Positions 8,051-16,440 of a DNA stretch of 29,769 nt are shown one piece after another; the stretch's first letter is position 1; every line of letters begins with the position of its first letter. A program made the translations under genes and the position numbers. The DNA comes from Actinomycetota bacterium (GTDB lineage Bacteria > Actinomycetota > Actinomycetes > Nanopelagicales > Nanopelagicaceae). The stretch lies in NCBI GenBank assembly GCA_009699765.1, contig WLNN01000001.1, positions 1 through 29,769 on the forward strand. Direction: 5' to 3'. The notes beneath the pieces are model-generated. The model was not told the origin of the DNA and made no database searches. It saw nothing but the letters and a program-made list of their open reading frames with translations.

Positions 8051-9293
8051 TATCAAAGAGCAAGAATCAGGAGTTATCGGCAAGTTGCGCAACCGTCTCA
8101 AAGGTGTAGATCTTCGTCAGAATGCAATCTTTCTGGCCTTACTTACACTGATTGCATACTTCGCTGTCACAACTCCCAACCATGCATCCCTTACTCCAGA
8201 TAACTGGTCTAACTTAGTTGTGCAGAACGGTTACATCCTCGTTCTTGCAATCGGTATGGTCATGATTATTATTGCGGGCCACATCGACCTTTCAGTCGGA
8301 TCTGTTGCAGCATTTATTGGCGCTGTCTCCGGAATCTTGGCAGTGCGCCCACTCGAGCAGAATGGCTGGGATTGGCTTCCTGCTTCACCTTGGTTTGTCG
8401 CAATTCTTGGTGCGATCATCATCGGCGCTCTAGTCGGTATGTGGCAAGGATTCTGGGTGGCATACGTTGGTATCCCAGCATTTATTGTGACTTTGGCTGG
8501 AATGCTTTTGTTCCGCGGGCTTGCACTCATGACACTTCAGAACTCAAATATCGGCCCATTCCCAGATGCATTCCGCGCAATCGGTAATGGCTTTGTCGAT
8601 AAAGAGAACACACTGGGCAAAGATTTTGGCATCGAGAGCCATAACCTCGTTGCGCTGATAATTACCGCTGTTGGAATCCTCGCTCTACTATGGAGTTCTT
8701 TTGCAACACGTCGTGGTCGCATCAAGTACAGCCAGAGTGTTGAACCGCGAACTTGGTTCTTCGTCAAAAACGCTTTACTAGCAGTCATGATCGGCTTTGT
8801 TGGCAACAAGCTCTCACAGTCATCAGGTATTCCTTGGACGCTCGTCCTGCTGATTTTCCTTATTGTCATCTATACAGTCATCATGAAGCAGACAACATTT
8901 GGTCGTCACATTTATGCAATTGGTGGAAACCTTCACGCTGCAGTTCTCTCTGGTATCAACGTGCGCCGCGTAAATTTCTGGCTCTTCGTTAATATGGGAA
9001 TGCTCTCTGCGCTCTCAGGTATTTTGATCACTGCTCGAATGAACTCTGCTGTACCAAAGGCGGGCGATGGTTTCGAGCTTGATGCAATCTCATCAGTCTT
9101 TATCGGTGGCGCTTCAGTTCAAGGCGGCGTAGGAACAGTTACGGGTTCTATCGTCGGCGGAATGATTCAAGGCGTGCTCGGTAACGGTATGAACCTCAAC
9201 TCAGTAGGTATTGACTTCCAAATGACTATCAAGGGCTTAGTACTTCTATTTGCAGTTGCTTTTGACGTCTGGTCAAAGCGCCGCACTAAGTAA
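8043..9293 (+). CDS. mmsB: Monosaccharide ABC transporter permease (MmsB/GguB-like)
   Basis: This 416-residue polytopic permease of the CUT2 (BPD_transp_2) family has around ten membrane segments. Family hallmarks are visible: [60 protein letters not shown] and [19 protein letters not shown]. The length above 400 residues with the [15 protein letters not shown] loop fits the multiple-monosaccharide (GguB) subgroup rather than the shorter ribose permeases. It overlaps mmsA by 8 bp, so synthesis of the two is probably coupled, and ends 40 bp before araA. It acts in the cytoplasmic membrane with ChvE and MmsA. Confidence 0.95.
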   Translation: MSNIKEQESGVIGKLRNRLKGVDLRQNAIFLALLTLIAYFAVTTPNHASLTPDNWSNLVVQNGYILVLAIGMVMIIIAGHIDLSVGSVAAFIGAVSGILAVRPLEQNGWDWLPASPWFVAILGAIIIGALVGMWQGFWVAYVGIPAFIVTLAGMLLFRGLALMTLQNSNIGPFPDAFRAIGNGFVDKENTLGKDFGIESHNLVALIITAVGILALLWSSFATRRGRIKYSQSVEPRTWFFVKNALLAVMIGFVGNKLSQSSGIPWTLVLLIFLIVIYTVIMKQTTFGRHIYAIGGNLHAAVLSGINVRRVNFWLFVNMGMLSALSGILITARMNSAVPKAGDGFELDAISSVFIGGASVQGGVGTVTGSIVGGMIQGVLGNGMNLNSVGIDFQMTIKGLVLLFAVAFDVWSKRRTK

Positions 9294-9333
9294 TTCTCAA
9301 ATTCACTCACCTCTTATTCGTTAGAAGGATTTC

Positions 9334-10824
9334 ATGACGCATCAAATTTGGTTTTTAACTGGCAGCCAGGACCTATACGGCCCCGAGACTCTCGAGCAAG
9401 TAGCGCAGCAGTCAAAGGAAGTTGTGGCAAAGGTTTCTGCTGGATTATCTGCACCAGTTGAGATCATATGGAAGCCAACTCTGAAGAACACTGCCGATAT
9501 CAAGCAGTCGATGCTTGATGCATCAAGTGATCCAAACTGTCTTGGTGTTATTACCTGGATGCATACATTTTCACCGGCAAAGATGTGGATTCAGGGGCTA
9601 GATCTACTTCGTAAGCCTTTGCTGCATCTACACACGCAGGCGAATCAGTCACTGCCATGGGCAACGATTGATATGGACTTCATGAACCTTAATCAAGCGG
9701 CGCACGGTGATCGCGAGTACGCACATGCAGTCGCGCGCGTTGGATTGCCTCACAAGATTGTTGTTGGAGAGCCTGGTTCAACCGAAGTAAAAAGCCATCT
9801 TGATGCATGGGCTTGGGCAACTATTGGTTGGAACAAGTCACAAAATCTTAAACTTGCTCGCTTCGGTGACAATATGCGTTTTGTGTCTGTGACTGACGGA
9901 GACAAGGTTTCTGCGCAATTACAACTAGGTATGTCAATTGAAAGTTACGGAATCAACTTCCTGGTTAATGCAGTTGCTGCGGTAAGCGAAGCCGATGCCG
10001 AGAAACTTGCTGATGAATATGAGAAGCTTTATGACGTCTCTGCAGAGCTAAAGCGCGGGGGAGCACGTCACGATTCATTGGTTTATGCGGCAAAGCAAGA
10101 GATTGCACTCTTAAAGATAATGAAAGACGGTGGCTTTGATGCATTCACAAGCAACTTTGAAGATCTCGGTGAATTAAAGCAACTTCCCGGCCTCGCTGTT
10201 CAACGCCTCATGTCAATGGGTTATGGATTTGGTGGCGAAGGTGATTGGAAAACTTCTGCACTTGGAGCAATCTTAAAAGCAATGACTCCAGCAGGCGGTG
10301 GAACTTCCTTCATGGAGGATTACACCTATCACTTCGGTCCTGGCCCAGCGAAAATCCTTGGCGCACATATGCTCGAAGTCTGCCCAACAATTACAAAGAA
10401 CAAACCAAAGATTGAGATTCACCCACTAGGTATTGGCGGAAAAGAAGATCCAGTAAGAATGGTTTTTACTGCAAGCGATGCAGAAGCACGAGTTGTCTGC
10501 CTTGTTGATATGGGTGATCGTTTTAGAATCATCAGTAATGAGATTTCAGTTGTACAACCAAATGAGGCGCTTCCAAATCTTCCGGTTGCACATGCTGTTT
10601 GGGAGCCAAAGCCATCGCTAGAAGTCTCGGCTGAGGCGTGGATGCTCGCTGGTGGATCTCACCACACAGTTCTCACTAATGCGGTTTCACTTGAAACAAT
10701 CGAAGATTTCGCGCGAATTGCAAAGGTTGAGCATGTGATTATTGATGAGGATACAAAGCTCCGAGAGTTCCGCAGAGAATTGCAATGGAACGCTGCCTAT
10801 CATCGATTCTCAGAGCGCATCTAA
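9334..10824 (+). CDS. araA: L-arabinose isomerase
   Basis: This 496-residue enzyme converts L-arabinose to L-ribulose, the first intracellular step of the pathway. The N-terminal block IWFLTGSQDLYGPETL and DMDFMNLNQAAHG are closely conserved with E. coli AraA (500 residues). The Mn-binding and catalytic residues align as E302 (GEGDWK), E328 (TSFMEDYTYHF), H345 (LGAHMLEVCP) and H444 (GGSHHTV). The ribosome-binding site AGAAGGA is about 6 nt before the ATG. The gene lies at the far end of the transporter operon, away from araB and araD, so isomerase and uptake are likely made together. Confidence 0.97.
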   Translation: MTHQIWFLTGSQDLYGPETLEQVAQQSKEVVAKVSAGLSAPVEIIWKPTLKNTADIKQSMLDASSDPNCLGVITWMHTFSPAKMWIQGLDLLRKPLLHLHTQANQSLPWATIDMDFMNLNQAAHGDREYAHAVARVGLPHKIVVGEPGSTEVKSHLDAWAWATIGWNKSQNLKLARFGDNMRFVSVTDGDKVSAQLQLGMSIESYGINFLVNAVAAVSEADAEKLADEYEKLYDVSAELKRGGARHDSLVYAAKQEIALLKIMKDGGFDAFTSNFEDLGELKQLPGLAVQRLMSMGYGFGGEGDWKTSALGAILKAMTPAGGGTSFMEDYTYHFGPGPAKILGAHMLEVCPTITKNKPKIEIHPLGIGGKEDPVRMVFTASDAEARVVCLVDMGDRFRIISNEISVVQPNEALPNLPVAHAVWEPKPSLEVSAEAWMLAGGSHHTVLTNAVSLETIEDFARIAKVEHVIIDEDTKLREFRRELQWNAAYHRFSERI

Positions 10825-10950
10825 GCAGTAACTAACCAGAGGTTTATTAAGGAATCCAAATATCCTGAGGCAAGCGCATAAAAAACCGAAATAAATGCGG
10901 TGATATGTGTAGGAAGGATAGGAAGTTCACCCCTTAGCACCACGAATGGA

Positions 10951-10986
10951 TGTACTTATTCATTCATGATTAGTAAAGTGCTCGCG
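10951..10986 (+). promoter_or_regulatory. Putative promoter of the sigma/anti-sigma operon
   Basis: TAAAGT (10974-10979) is a good actinobacterial -10, with TGTACT (10951-10956) 17 nt upstream as a weak -35. The expected start point is near 10986, giving a leader of about 19 nt with GGGA 7 nt before the sigma gene's GTG. The same start point coincides with an 8-codon reading frame (GTG 10986 to TAA 11010-11012) overlapping the sigma start. The rest of the 180-bp gap after araA holds no visible gene or clear terminator. Confidence 0.45.
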
Positions 10987-11004
10987 TGACTACGGGATTA
11001 TGGC

Positions 11005-11589
11005 GTGAATAAAGCCAACCAAGCCGAATTTTCGGAATGGTTAAGCACCCGCCAAGCCATGCTCATCCGAGCAGCTCGAAGCATCTGCTTCGATTCTCAA
11101 ATAGCTGATGATGTTCTTCAAGAGGCGCTTATGGATATTTTCAAGCGTTGGGAGAAGATCAAAGCTCACGAAAATCTGGATGCATATGCAATTCGGGTAC
11201 TAGTCAGCAAACATGCGGATATGCGACGCAAGTGGCATAAGAAACGCTCAGAAAATGAAGTCGAACTGGCCTTTGCAGAGAACTTAATTGCTCTAAATGA
11301 TGAGGGAGAAGATGTTGCTCAACGCTTATTAGTGCAATCTGCACTTAAGTCTTTATCAACCATGCAAAGAGCCGTTGTAGTACTGCATTATCAATATGGA
11401 CTCTCGCTTAATGAAATTTCAAAGACACTTGAGATTCCGATCGGTACAGCTGCTTCACATCTAGCGCGCGGCCGCGCGTTGGTAGCTGTTTATACCGAAT
11501 GGTTACCAGCGATTGGGAAGAGCGAGACGAAATCGCTAAAGGCACGAAATATATTGGAACTCGGCAACGGAGAGGAGAGCCCCGAATGA
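11005..11589 (+). CDS. ECF RNA polymerase sigma factor (SigE-like family)
   Basis: This 194-residue protein has only sigma regions 2 and 4, as in ECF factors. Region 2 spans about residues 12-80 (ADDVLQEALMDIFKRWEKI is the core-binding helix, followed by LDAYAIRVLVSKHADMRRK). Region 4 spans about 112-160 (LSTMQRAVVVLHYQYGLSLNEISKTLEIPIGTAASHLARGR, a helix-turn-helix for the -35). The FSEW...LIRAARSICFD start is typical of actinobacterial SigE-like factors. The start is GTG with GGGA 7 nt upstream; an in-frame TGA at 10987 limits further extension. It overlaps the next gene by 4 bp (ATGA), the usual arrangement with an anti-sigma factor. Confidence 0.92.
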   Translation: MNKANQAEFSEWLSTRQAMLIRAARSICFDSQIADDVLQEALMDIFKRWEKIKAHENLDAYAIRVLVSKHADMRRKWHKKRSENEVELAFAENLIALNDEGEDVAQRLLVQSALKSLSTMQRAVVVLHYQYGLSLNEISKTLEIPIGTAASHLARGRALVAVYTEWLPAIGKSETKSLKARNILELGNGEESPE

Positions 11590-12182
11590 TTGACAAAATT
11601 GATTCAATGATCAAGCAAGAGTTTGAGCGACTAGGTCTGAATATTGTCGAGAGTGAAGGTCTTGCTGAGCTAGTAATTACCCGTGTGCGCCACGAACGCA
11701 TGCGCCGAATCCTCATAGCAACAGGATCAGGACTTCTTGTTGCTGGAGTGCTCGGGTTAGTAATTTTCTTAGGTGGTAACTCGCAGAGCCAAATAAGCGA
11801 GGTAACTGGAACCAGCCTTACCTTTAGTCAGCCAGCAAATGCGAATGGATCATTTGCGCTGCCACAGGTTGGATATGTAGATATAGATGGCTCGCAGCCG
11901 AATAAATCAGTCGTCAGCTACCTTTTTGACCTGCAGCAAGGGTGGATTCTGCAAGAGATTACAGATAGCCCAAATCCAAGTATGGGCAGCGTCGGACTGA
12001 TTCAGATTTATCGTGTAGTTGAAGGCCAAGACGATCAACTGGTTCAGCAATATGAGATGTCGTCTAGGACCCAAATGAATCAATTTGAAGTGCCAACTAC
12101 CGGCCAATATCGCATGGACTTAAAGTTTACGGATAAGACCTTCAAGGGAAGAGTCCGGGTTGCGATAGTTCGGTCAAAATAA
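11586..12182 (+). CDS. Single-span membrane protein, probable anti-sigma factor
   Basis: The best start is the ATG at 11586, which overlaps the sigma stop and has GGAGAGGAG (11569-11577) 8 nt upstream; upstream in-frame starts lie inside the sigma gene. The 198-residue product has a 41-residue N-terminal cytoplasmic part ending in basic residues (RVRHERMRR), one membrane span (about 42-63) and a roughly 130-residue exported domain rich in beta-prone sequence. The cytoplasmic part could grip the sigma factor, but it has no HxxxCxxC zinc motif, so it is not a standard zinc anti-sigma. Function is inferred from coupling and topology. Confidence 0.75.
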   Translation: MIDKIDSMIKQEFERLGLNIVESEGLAELVITRVRHERMRRILIATGSGLLVAGVLGLVIFLGGNSQSQISEVTGTSLTFSQPANANGSFALPQVGYVDIDGSQPNKSVVSYLFDLQQGWILQEITDSPNPSMGSVGLIQIYRVVEGQDDQLVQQYEMSSRTQMNQFEVPTTGQYRMDLKFTDKTFKGRVRVAIVRSK

Positions 12183-12267
12183 TTCACAAACCATGCATAA
12201 ATTTCATCTATTTACACGGTGAGGTACTCATGGACTGAAATAAGTCCAACCAAGAGATGGGGTCGCT

Positions 12268-14841
12268 GTGATGAAGGTTCGTTTGATTCGTTTGCTGACA
12301 TTTGCTTTAACAGCCACAGCCTTGATTGCACCGTCTTACTCAGCCCAAGCGAGTTTAAGCCTTAGCAACACTTGGGTATCAAATAACGGCCTAACGAATT
12401 TTACATTCTCTCAAATCACAATCAGCAAAACTATCGTCTTGGCTAGTAGTGAAAGCATCACGGTAACTGGTGTTCTTCAAAGCGATGCCGGAGGAACTCC
12501 CGCTGCGCTTGGAAACGGGACGGTAGTAATCTCTTATCAGAAAGTTGATCCAACAAATGCCTATGCAAATGTAGGTACTGCGGAGTCAGTTACAACAACG
12601 ACTAATAGCAGTGGCGCATTTGCAGAATCCTTTACAGCTCCAGCATCTGGAATGTACGTCTTAACACTGGGGATTGATGATGGGGCTTCATCAAGATTAG
12701 TGCGTGCTATTCAGGAAGGCGGCGCACCTTATTTCATTTATAGTTTTGATGGTTCACCAGGTATGAGTATTTCTGTGCCTGGCTCACAAGTCTTTGGCGA
12801 CACTGCAACTGTAAATATTCTACTTACCTCGCCAAACGGAGGCCCCCTGGCAAATGAGTCTGTAACAGTAAAAATTATGCGAACTGGATACGAGAATGAG
12901 TATTCATCTGGAGAATTTGCTTCAGATGTAACCGGAGCTATTTCGTTAGAACTTCCAGCTCCTAATTACGACACATTGACAGTTACCGTAACTTCATTTC
13001 CATCAGATATTGCCGCTGGCGATTTTAGTTTGATGCCCATTTCCGTTCCGGCAGTAATAAGTATTGCGACGCCCAGCAATTTCATCACACCAACAGTTGT
13101 GCTACCAACTTCTGAATCCATAACCGCTGCAATACCTAGCCAGTGGGCTAATGGATCTGTGAGAAAAACTGCATACTTGGAGATCATAAGCCGGTATGAA
13201 AGCAATACTGCTTACACTCCTGTGCAATTCGCAATTGATCCGCTAGTTTCAACAGATATCAAAAATGAATTTATCAAACAGGCAAATATTGCGTCGAAAT
13301 TCTGGGGCGCAGCACTACTTCCTGACCCACATGTTGAGCTGACGACCATCAGCGATGCTTCACGCCTAATTTATTGCCAAGCAGAGAATTACCTTGGGCA
13401 TTTAGGAACATCGATAGCAACTTGTCTTAACCAACCAAACCTATTGGCAAGTTACGTAGATCCTCCAAGTGGACAGACTCAGGCAGCTGGTGCAACAGGT
13501 TGGGGCAACTCAAGCCTATTTACAGTCTCCACTGATGCCACCGCCGTGAATTCTCAAGTTAGTTTCATTCCTGGACATGAATTACGAAATCAAGTTGATA
13601 AAAATGTTTCCTTACCAGCATTGCCTAATTTATTTGGGGATGGACCACTCTATTTTGGTTTCGCCCTTGGAAACTTTACATCTCCAGGTTTATTGGATGA
13701 TCAACTATCGGCCGCACATTCAGGATTTGCTTCAAGCGACGTAATTGATATTGATGCCGAACTTGTTGCCGCCCAAGGGGATGGCCCTGAATACTTAGTG
13801 TGGCTAGGCAAGCAGTATTTCATCGCCAGCGCTGCAGTCGAGCTCTTGATTTCAGAATTCGGAATTACAAAATATATCGATTGGATGCAGGCTCGCCATC
13901 TCACGGATACCGGCAATGCAGTTGCTGACATGAAATCAACATTTCAAACTGCCTTTGGAATGAGCTGGGCCACCTGGGCGCCCATAGCCAATGCTTACTT
14001 AAACGATCTCAACAAAGGGACTGTAAAACTCTTGGGTGTCTATACCGGAACAACTCCAGTGCTTTCGACAGTTAATACGCTCTCTGAATTTAAAATCAAC
14101 GGCACAAGTATGCTTACTGCAGGTACATCGCTTAACGTTGCTAATGGCACCACTTCAGTTACAGTCATAGCGACACCTACGGATTCAGCTGCTACTCGAG
14201 TAATTACAGGCGCAACTGGATTAGTTACCGGCAATAACACTGTGACCGTGGTAGTAACAGCAGAAGATGGAACCACAACAAAAAATTACACAGCAACCGT
14301 AGTAGTAGCTGCGGCAACACCTCCACCGCCACCACCATCTACGCCAGAACCTCCGGCTCCTCAACCAACTGCGCCGGAACCAACACCAACACCAACGCCT
14401 TCACCAACACCAACGCCTTCACCAACACCAACGCCTTCACCAACCCCAACGTCGGAACCGACACCAACTCCAACTCCAACTCCAACTCCTTCACCAACTC
14501 CAACATCTACCCCATCACCAAAGGCGAGCACATATTTCTCCATCACGAAATCATCTGCAAACTTAAGTAAGGTGACAATTAAGAGTGGATCCATGTCGCT
14601 GACATCCAAAATTGGTAAGTCAGTCCAGCTCACACTTCCAACGGTGGGATCTAAGGATGCACAGGTAGTTGTGAGTGTTAAAACTCCAAGCGGAGCTACC
14701 TTCAAGATCTCAACTTCGAAAGTCTCTAAAAATAAGGCTTACATAGTTCCGGCAGTAAAATTCGCTACCAGTGGAAAATATGTATTTACCTTGTCATACG
14801 GAACTTCGAAGAAGACTATTACCGTAAATGTCAGTAATTAA
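12268..14841 (+). CDS. Large secreted protein: degenerate metallopeptidase-like region, cadherin-like repeat, PT-rich stalk
   Basis: This 857-residue exported protein starts at GTG 12268 or ATG 12271, with GGGG about 8 nt before the latter. A signal peptide (basic MMKVRLIR, hydrophobic core, cleavage after about A28 in SAQA) is followed by beta-rich domains (about 30-310). A region at about 320-590 resembles gluzincin peptidases in layout (GHELRNQ at 436-442, then LFGDGPLYFG), but the usual HExxH second histidine is N441. A cadherin-like beta-sandwich repeat (about 595-680, ending DGTTTKNYTATVV) is followed by a Pro-Thr-Ser stalk (about 690-752) and a C-terminal domain of about 100 residues. 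There is no LPxTG. It follows the sigma/anti-sigma pair and may be its target. Substrate or adhesion partner is unknown. Confidence 0.8.
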   Translation: MMKVRLIRLLTFALTATALIAPSYSAQASLSLSNTWVSNNGLTNFTFSQITISKTIVLASSESITVTGVLQSDAGGTPAALGNGTVVISYQKVDPTNAYANVGTAESVTTTTNSSGAFAESFTAPASGMYVLTLGIDDGASSRLVRAIQEGGAPYFIYSFDGSPGMSISVPGSQVFGDTATVNILLTSPNGGPLANESVTVKIMRTGYENEYSSGEFASDVTGAISLELPAPNYDTLTVTVTSFPSDIAAGDFSLMPISVPAVISIATPSNFITPTVVLPTSESITAAIPSQWANGSVRKTAYLEIISRYESNTAYTPVQFAIDPLVSTDIKNEFIKQANIASKFWGAALLPDPHVELTTISDASRLIYCQAENYLGHLGTSIATCLNQPNLLASYVDPPSGQTQAAGATGWGNSSLFTVSTDATAVNSQVSFIPGHELRNQVDKNVSLPALPNLFGDGPLYFGFALGNFTSPGLLDDQLSAAHSGFASSDVIDIDAELVAAQGDGPEYLVWLGKQYFIASAAVELLISEFGITKYIDWMQARHLTDTGNAVADMKSTFQTAFGMSWATWAPIANAYLNDLNKGTVKLLGVYTGTTPVLSTVNTLSEFKINGTSMLTAGTSLNVANGTTSVTVIATPTDSAATRVITGATGLVTGNNTVTVVVTAEDGTTTKNYTATVVVAAATPPPPPPSTPEPPAPQPTAPEPTPTPTPSPTPTPSPTPTPSPTPTSEPTPTPTPTPTPSPTPTSTPSPKASTYFSITKSSANLSKVTIKSGSMSLTSKIGKSVQLTLPTVGSKDAQVVVSVKTPSGATFKISTSKVSKNKAYIVPAVKFATSGKYVFTLSYGTSKKTITVNVSN
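14379..14520 (+). repeat. Tandem repeat encoding the Pro-Thr-Ser stalk
   Basis: An 18-bp unit encoding PTPTPS (built on accaacaccaacgccttc) occurs three times with identical spacing, the gcctt words falling at 14397, 14415 and 14433. Degenerate ccaact-type 6-bp repeats then run to about 14520. In protein it makes a stiff, probably wall-spanning spacer of about 45-60 residues. Such near-identical repeats can gain or lose units by slippage in steps of 6 residues without breaking the frame. Confidence 0.88.
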
Positions 14842-16244
14842 GCTCTAAGAGCTTTAGAGAACTCTGCAAAGTCATCGACCAAGATATCAATCTCGGTCTG
14901 TGTATGTGCAAGAGAGATCAACCACTGCTCATCAAGTCCTGGAGGAGTGATGATCCCGCGATTGAGGGCAAATAACCAGTGTGCTTCAGCTACTCCAAAG
15001 TCAGTTGCTTTGTAGTCACGGTAATTGCGCACAGGTGATGTCGACCAAGTAACACAGCCCTTTACACCGAAACCAACGGTATGCGCAGGTAACTGATATT
15101 CATCAATGATGTCACTAATACGTTCTAGCGCTTGATGGTTAAGTGCTTCAGCGGCTCCAAGAGTTTCAGTGGTTGCAATGCGATCAATTGCACGCACACC
15201 AGCCATAGCAAGAGGGTTGCCGTTAAAAGTACCAAAATGCGCCATCTTGTTGTTGGTTACAAAATCCATGTACTTCTTCTTGCCACCAAATGCAGCAAGT
15301 GGAACTCCGCCACCGATTGATTTTGCGAGAGTAATTAAGTCTGGCTGCACGCCAAGGCGCATTGAAGCACCGTGCGCACCAGCTGTAAGTCCAGTTTTTA
15401 CCTCATCAAAGATAAGAACAACGTTGTATTGATCGCAGAGTTCACGAACGCGCTCTAGGTATCCAGCATCGGGAAGAACGATTGCTAGGTTTTCAAGAAC
15501 TGGCTCGACGATGTAGCAAGCGATCTTTGATGCATTCTTTTCAAACATGCGCTCGAGTGCTGGAATATTATTAAATGGAACGACGTAGATATCTCCGGGA
15601 ACCAAGTTGCTATCTATTGCTGGGATTGGATTCTCGGCATCGCCAATCTTGTCTAGCGCCGGCTTGCTTGAGACGACAAACGGGTCGTAGCTACCGTGGT
15701 AGCCGCCCTCAACCTTGAGGATGCCCATCTTCTCGGTGGCGCTACGAGCAACGCGAACCGCATACATAGTGGATTCGGTGCCTGAGTTGGTGAAACGAAC
15801 CTGGTCGATTGCGAAGCGCTTGCATAGACGCTCTGCAGCATCGGTCGATGTCGGTGAAGGAGTAACGAAGAGCATTCCACGGCCGAGGGCTGACTGAATC
15901 TCTTCTACGACGATTGGATTGAGGTGGCCGGCGAGCATTGCGCCAAAGCCCATCGAAAGGTCGAGCAACTTACGACCATCAACGTCGGTCATATATGCGC
16001 CACTGGCTGAGTCAATTGAAATTGGGTATGGATCCCAATGCTGAAAACTTGAAGTTACACCGAGGGGGAGCGAAGTAAATGCGCGCTTGCTCTCTGCCTC
16101 TGAACCTTTGGTGTGTTTTGTAAATAGTTCCCACTCAGCTGCTAAAACTTTTGCAACTTTGTCAGGAGAAATTGGAGATGATGTTGTTGGAACTCGACGA
16201 TATGTATTGGCGTGTGGTGCCTGCATCGTATGTGATGTTGTCAT
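14838..16244 (-). CDS. Class III aminotransferase (glutamate-1-semialdehyde aminomutase-like)
   Basis: This 468-residue PLP enzyme of fold type I has the features of the GSA-aminomutase subgroup: LGVTSSF, AYMTDVDGRKLLDLSMGFG, FTNSGTESTMYAVRVARS (about 151-168), EGGYHGSYD (179-187), FDEVK with D280 for the PLP nitrogen, and K308 in ITLAKSIGGGVPLAAFGG as the Schiff-base lysine. An N-terminal extension of about 35 residues makes it longer than typical HemL (about 430), and no tetrapyrrole gene is nearby, so it is more likely an aminotransferase of unknown substrate. Starts at 16244 or 16229 are possible and neither has a Shine-Dalgarno sequence. Its stop shares TTAA with the convergent secreted-protein gene. 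Confidence 0.88.
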   Translation of the reverse strand: MTTSHTMQAPHANTYRRVPTTSSPISPDKVAKVLAAEWELFTKHTKGSEAESKRAFTSLPLGVTSSFQHWDPYPISIDSASGAYMTDVDGRKLLDLSMGFGAMLAGHLNPIVVEEIQSALGRGMLFVTPSPTSTDAAERLCKRFAIDQVRFTNSGTESTMYAVRVARSATEKMGILKVEGGYHGSYDPFVVSSKPALDKIGDAENPIPAIDSNLVPGDIYVVPFNNIPALERMFEKNASKIACYIVEPVLENLAIVLPDAGYLERVRELCDQYNVVLIFDEVKTGLTAGAHGASMRLGVQPDLITLAKSIGGGVPLAAFGGKKKYMDFVTNNKMAHFGTFNGNPLAMAGVRAIDRIATTETLGAAEALNHQALERISDIIDEYQLPAHTVGFGVKGCVTWSTSPVRNYRDYKATDFGVAEAHWLFALNRGIITPPGLDEQWLISLAHTQTEIDILVDDFAEFSKALRA

Positions 16245-16440
16245 TTGTAAAGCTGTACTACAAAAGCCTCTTACTTAGAAGCGGTTTTGTTCTGTACTCT
16301 CCTTTGAGTTACGCCTTACGGCGATGCGCAATTATCTCTTAAGGTTAATGAAGTTGCAACTACTCTAAAATTAACGTGGCGATGAGCACATTAGTCGTAA
16401 TTAAACTCAGAATTGACAAGTATTGGTAACCTTAACCACC
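16245..16440. other. Divergent intergenic region
   Basis: These 196 bp separate the aminotransferase (-) and glycosyltransferase (+) genes. The glycosyltransferase side ends in TAACCT (16427-16432) 8 nt before its ATG, a possible -10 for a near-leaderless start. A TTGACA at 16413-16418 is only 8 bp from that box, too close to be its -35. I see no clear -10 for the aminotransferase (TACAGC lies 7 nt before the ATG at 16244) and no RNA gene. Confidence 0.45.

Noticed and set aside
10825..10985. A terminator or small gene after araA.
   Set aside because: Only weak 4-5 bp inverted repeats (for example CGCAT/ATGCG with a long loop) and no T-run were found; no convincing short frame with a ribosome-binding site.
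14379..14520. Repeat array considered as a CRISPR.
   Set aside because: Units are 6-18 bp, contiguous and in frame with a protein stalk; no spacers and no cas genes.
14361..14705. Antisense open frame with Val-Gly repeats opposite the PT-rich stalk.
   Set aside because: It is a mirror of the Pro-Thr repeat on the coding strand; no ribosome-binding site or independent support.
14838..16244. Naming the class III aminotransferase hemL.
   Set aside because: The family resembles GSA aminomutase, but the long N-terminus and lack of tetrapyrrole neighbours do not support that specific role.
16413..16418. TTGACA as a -35 for the glycosyltransferase gene.
   Set aside because: Only 8 bp separate it from TAACCT, and no -10 lies 16-18 bp downstream before the start codon.
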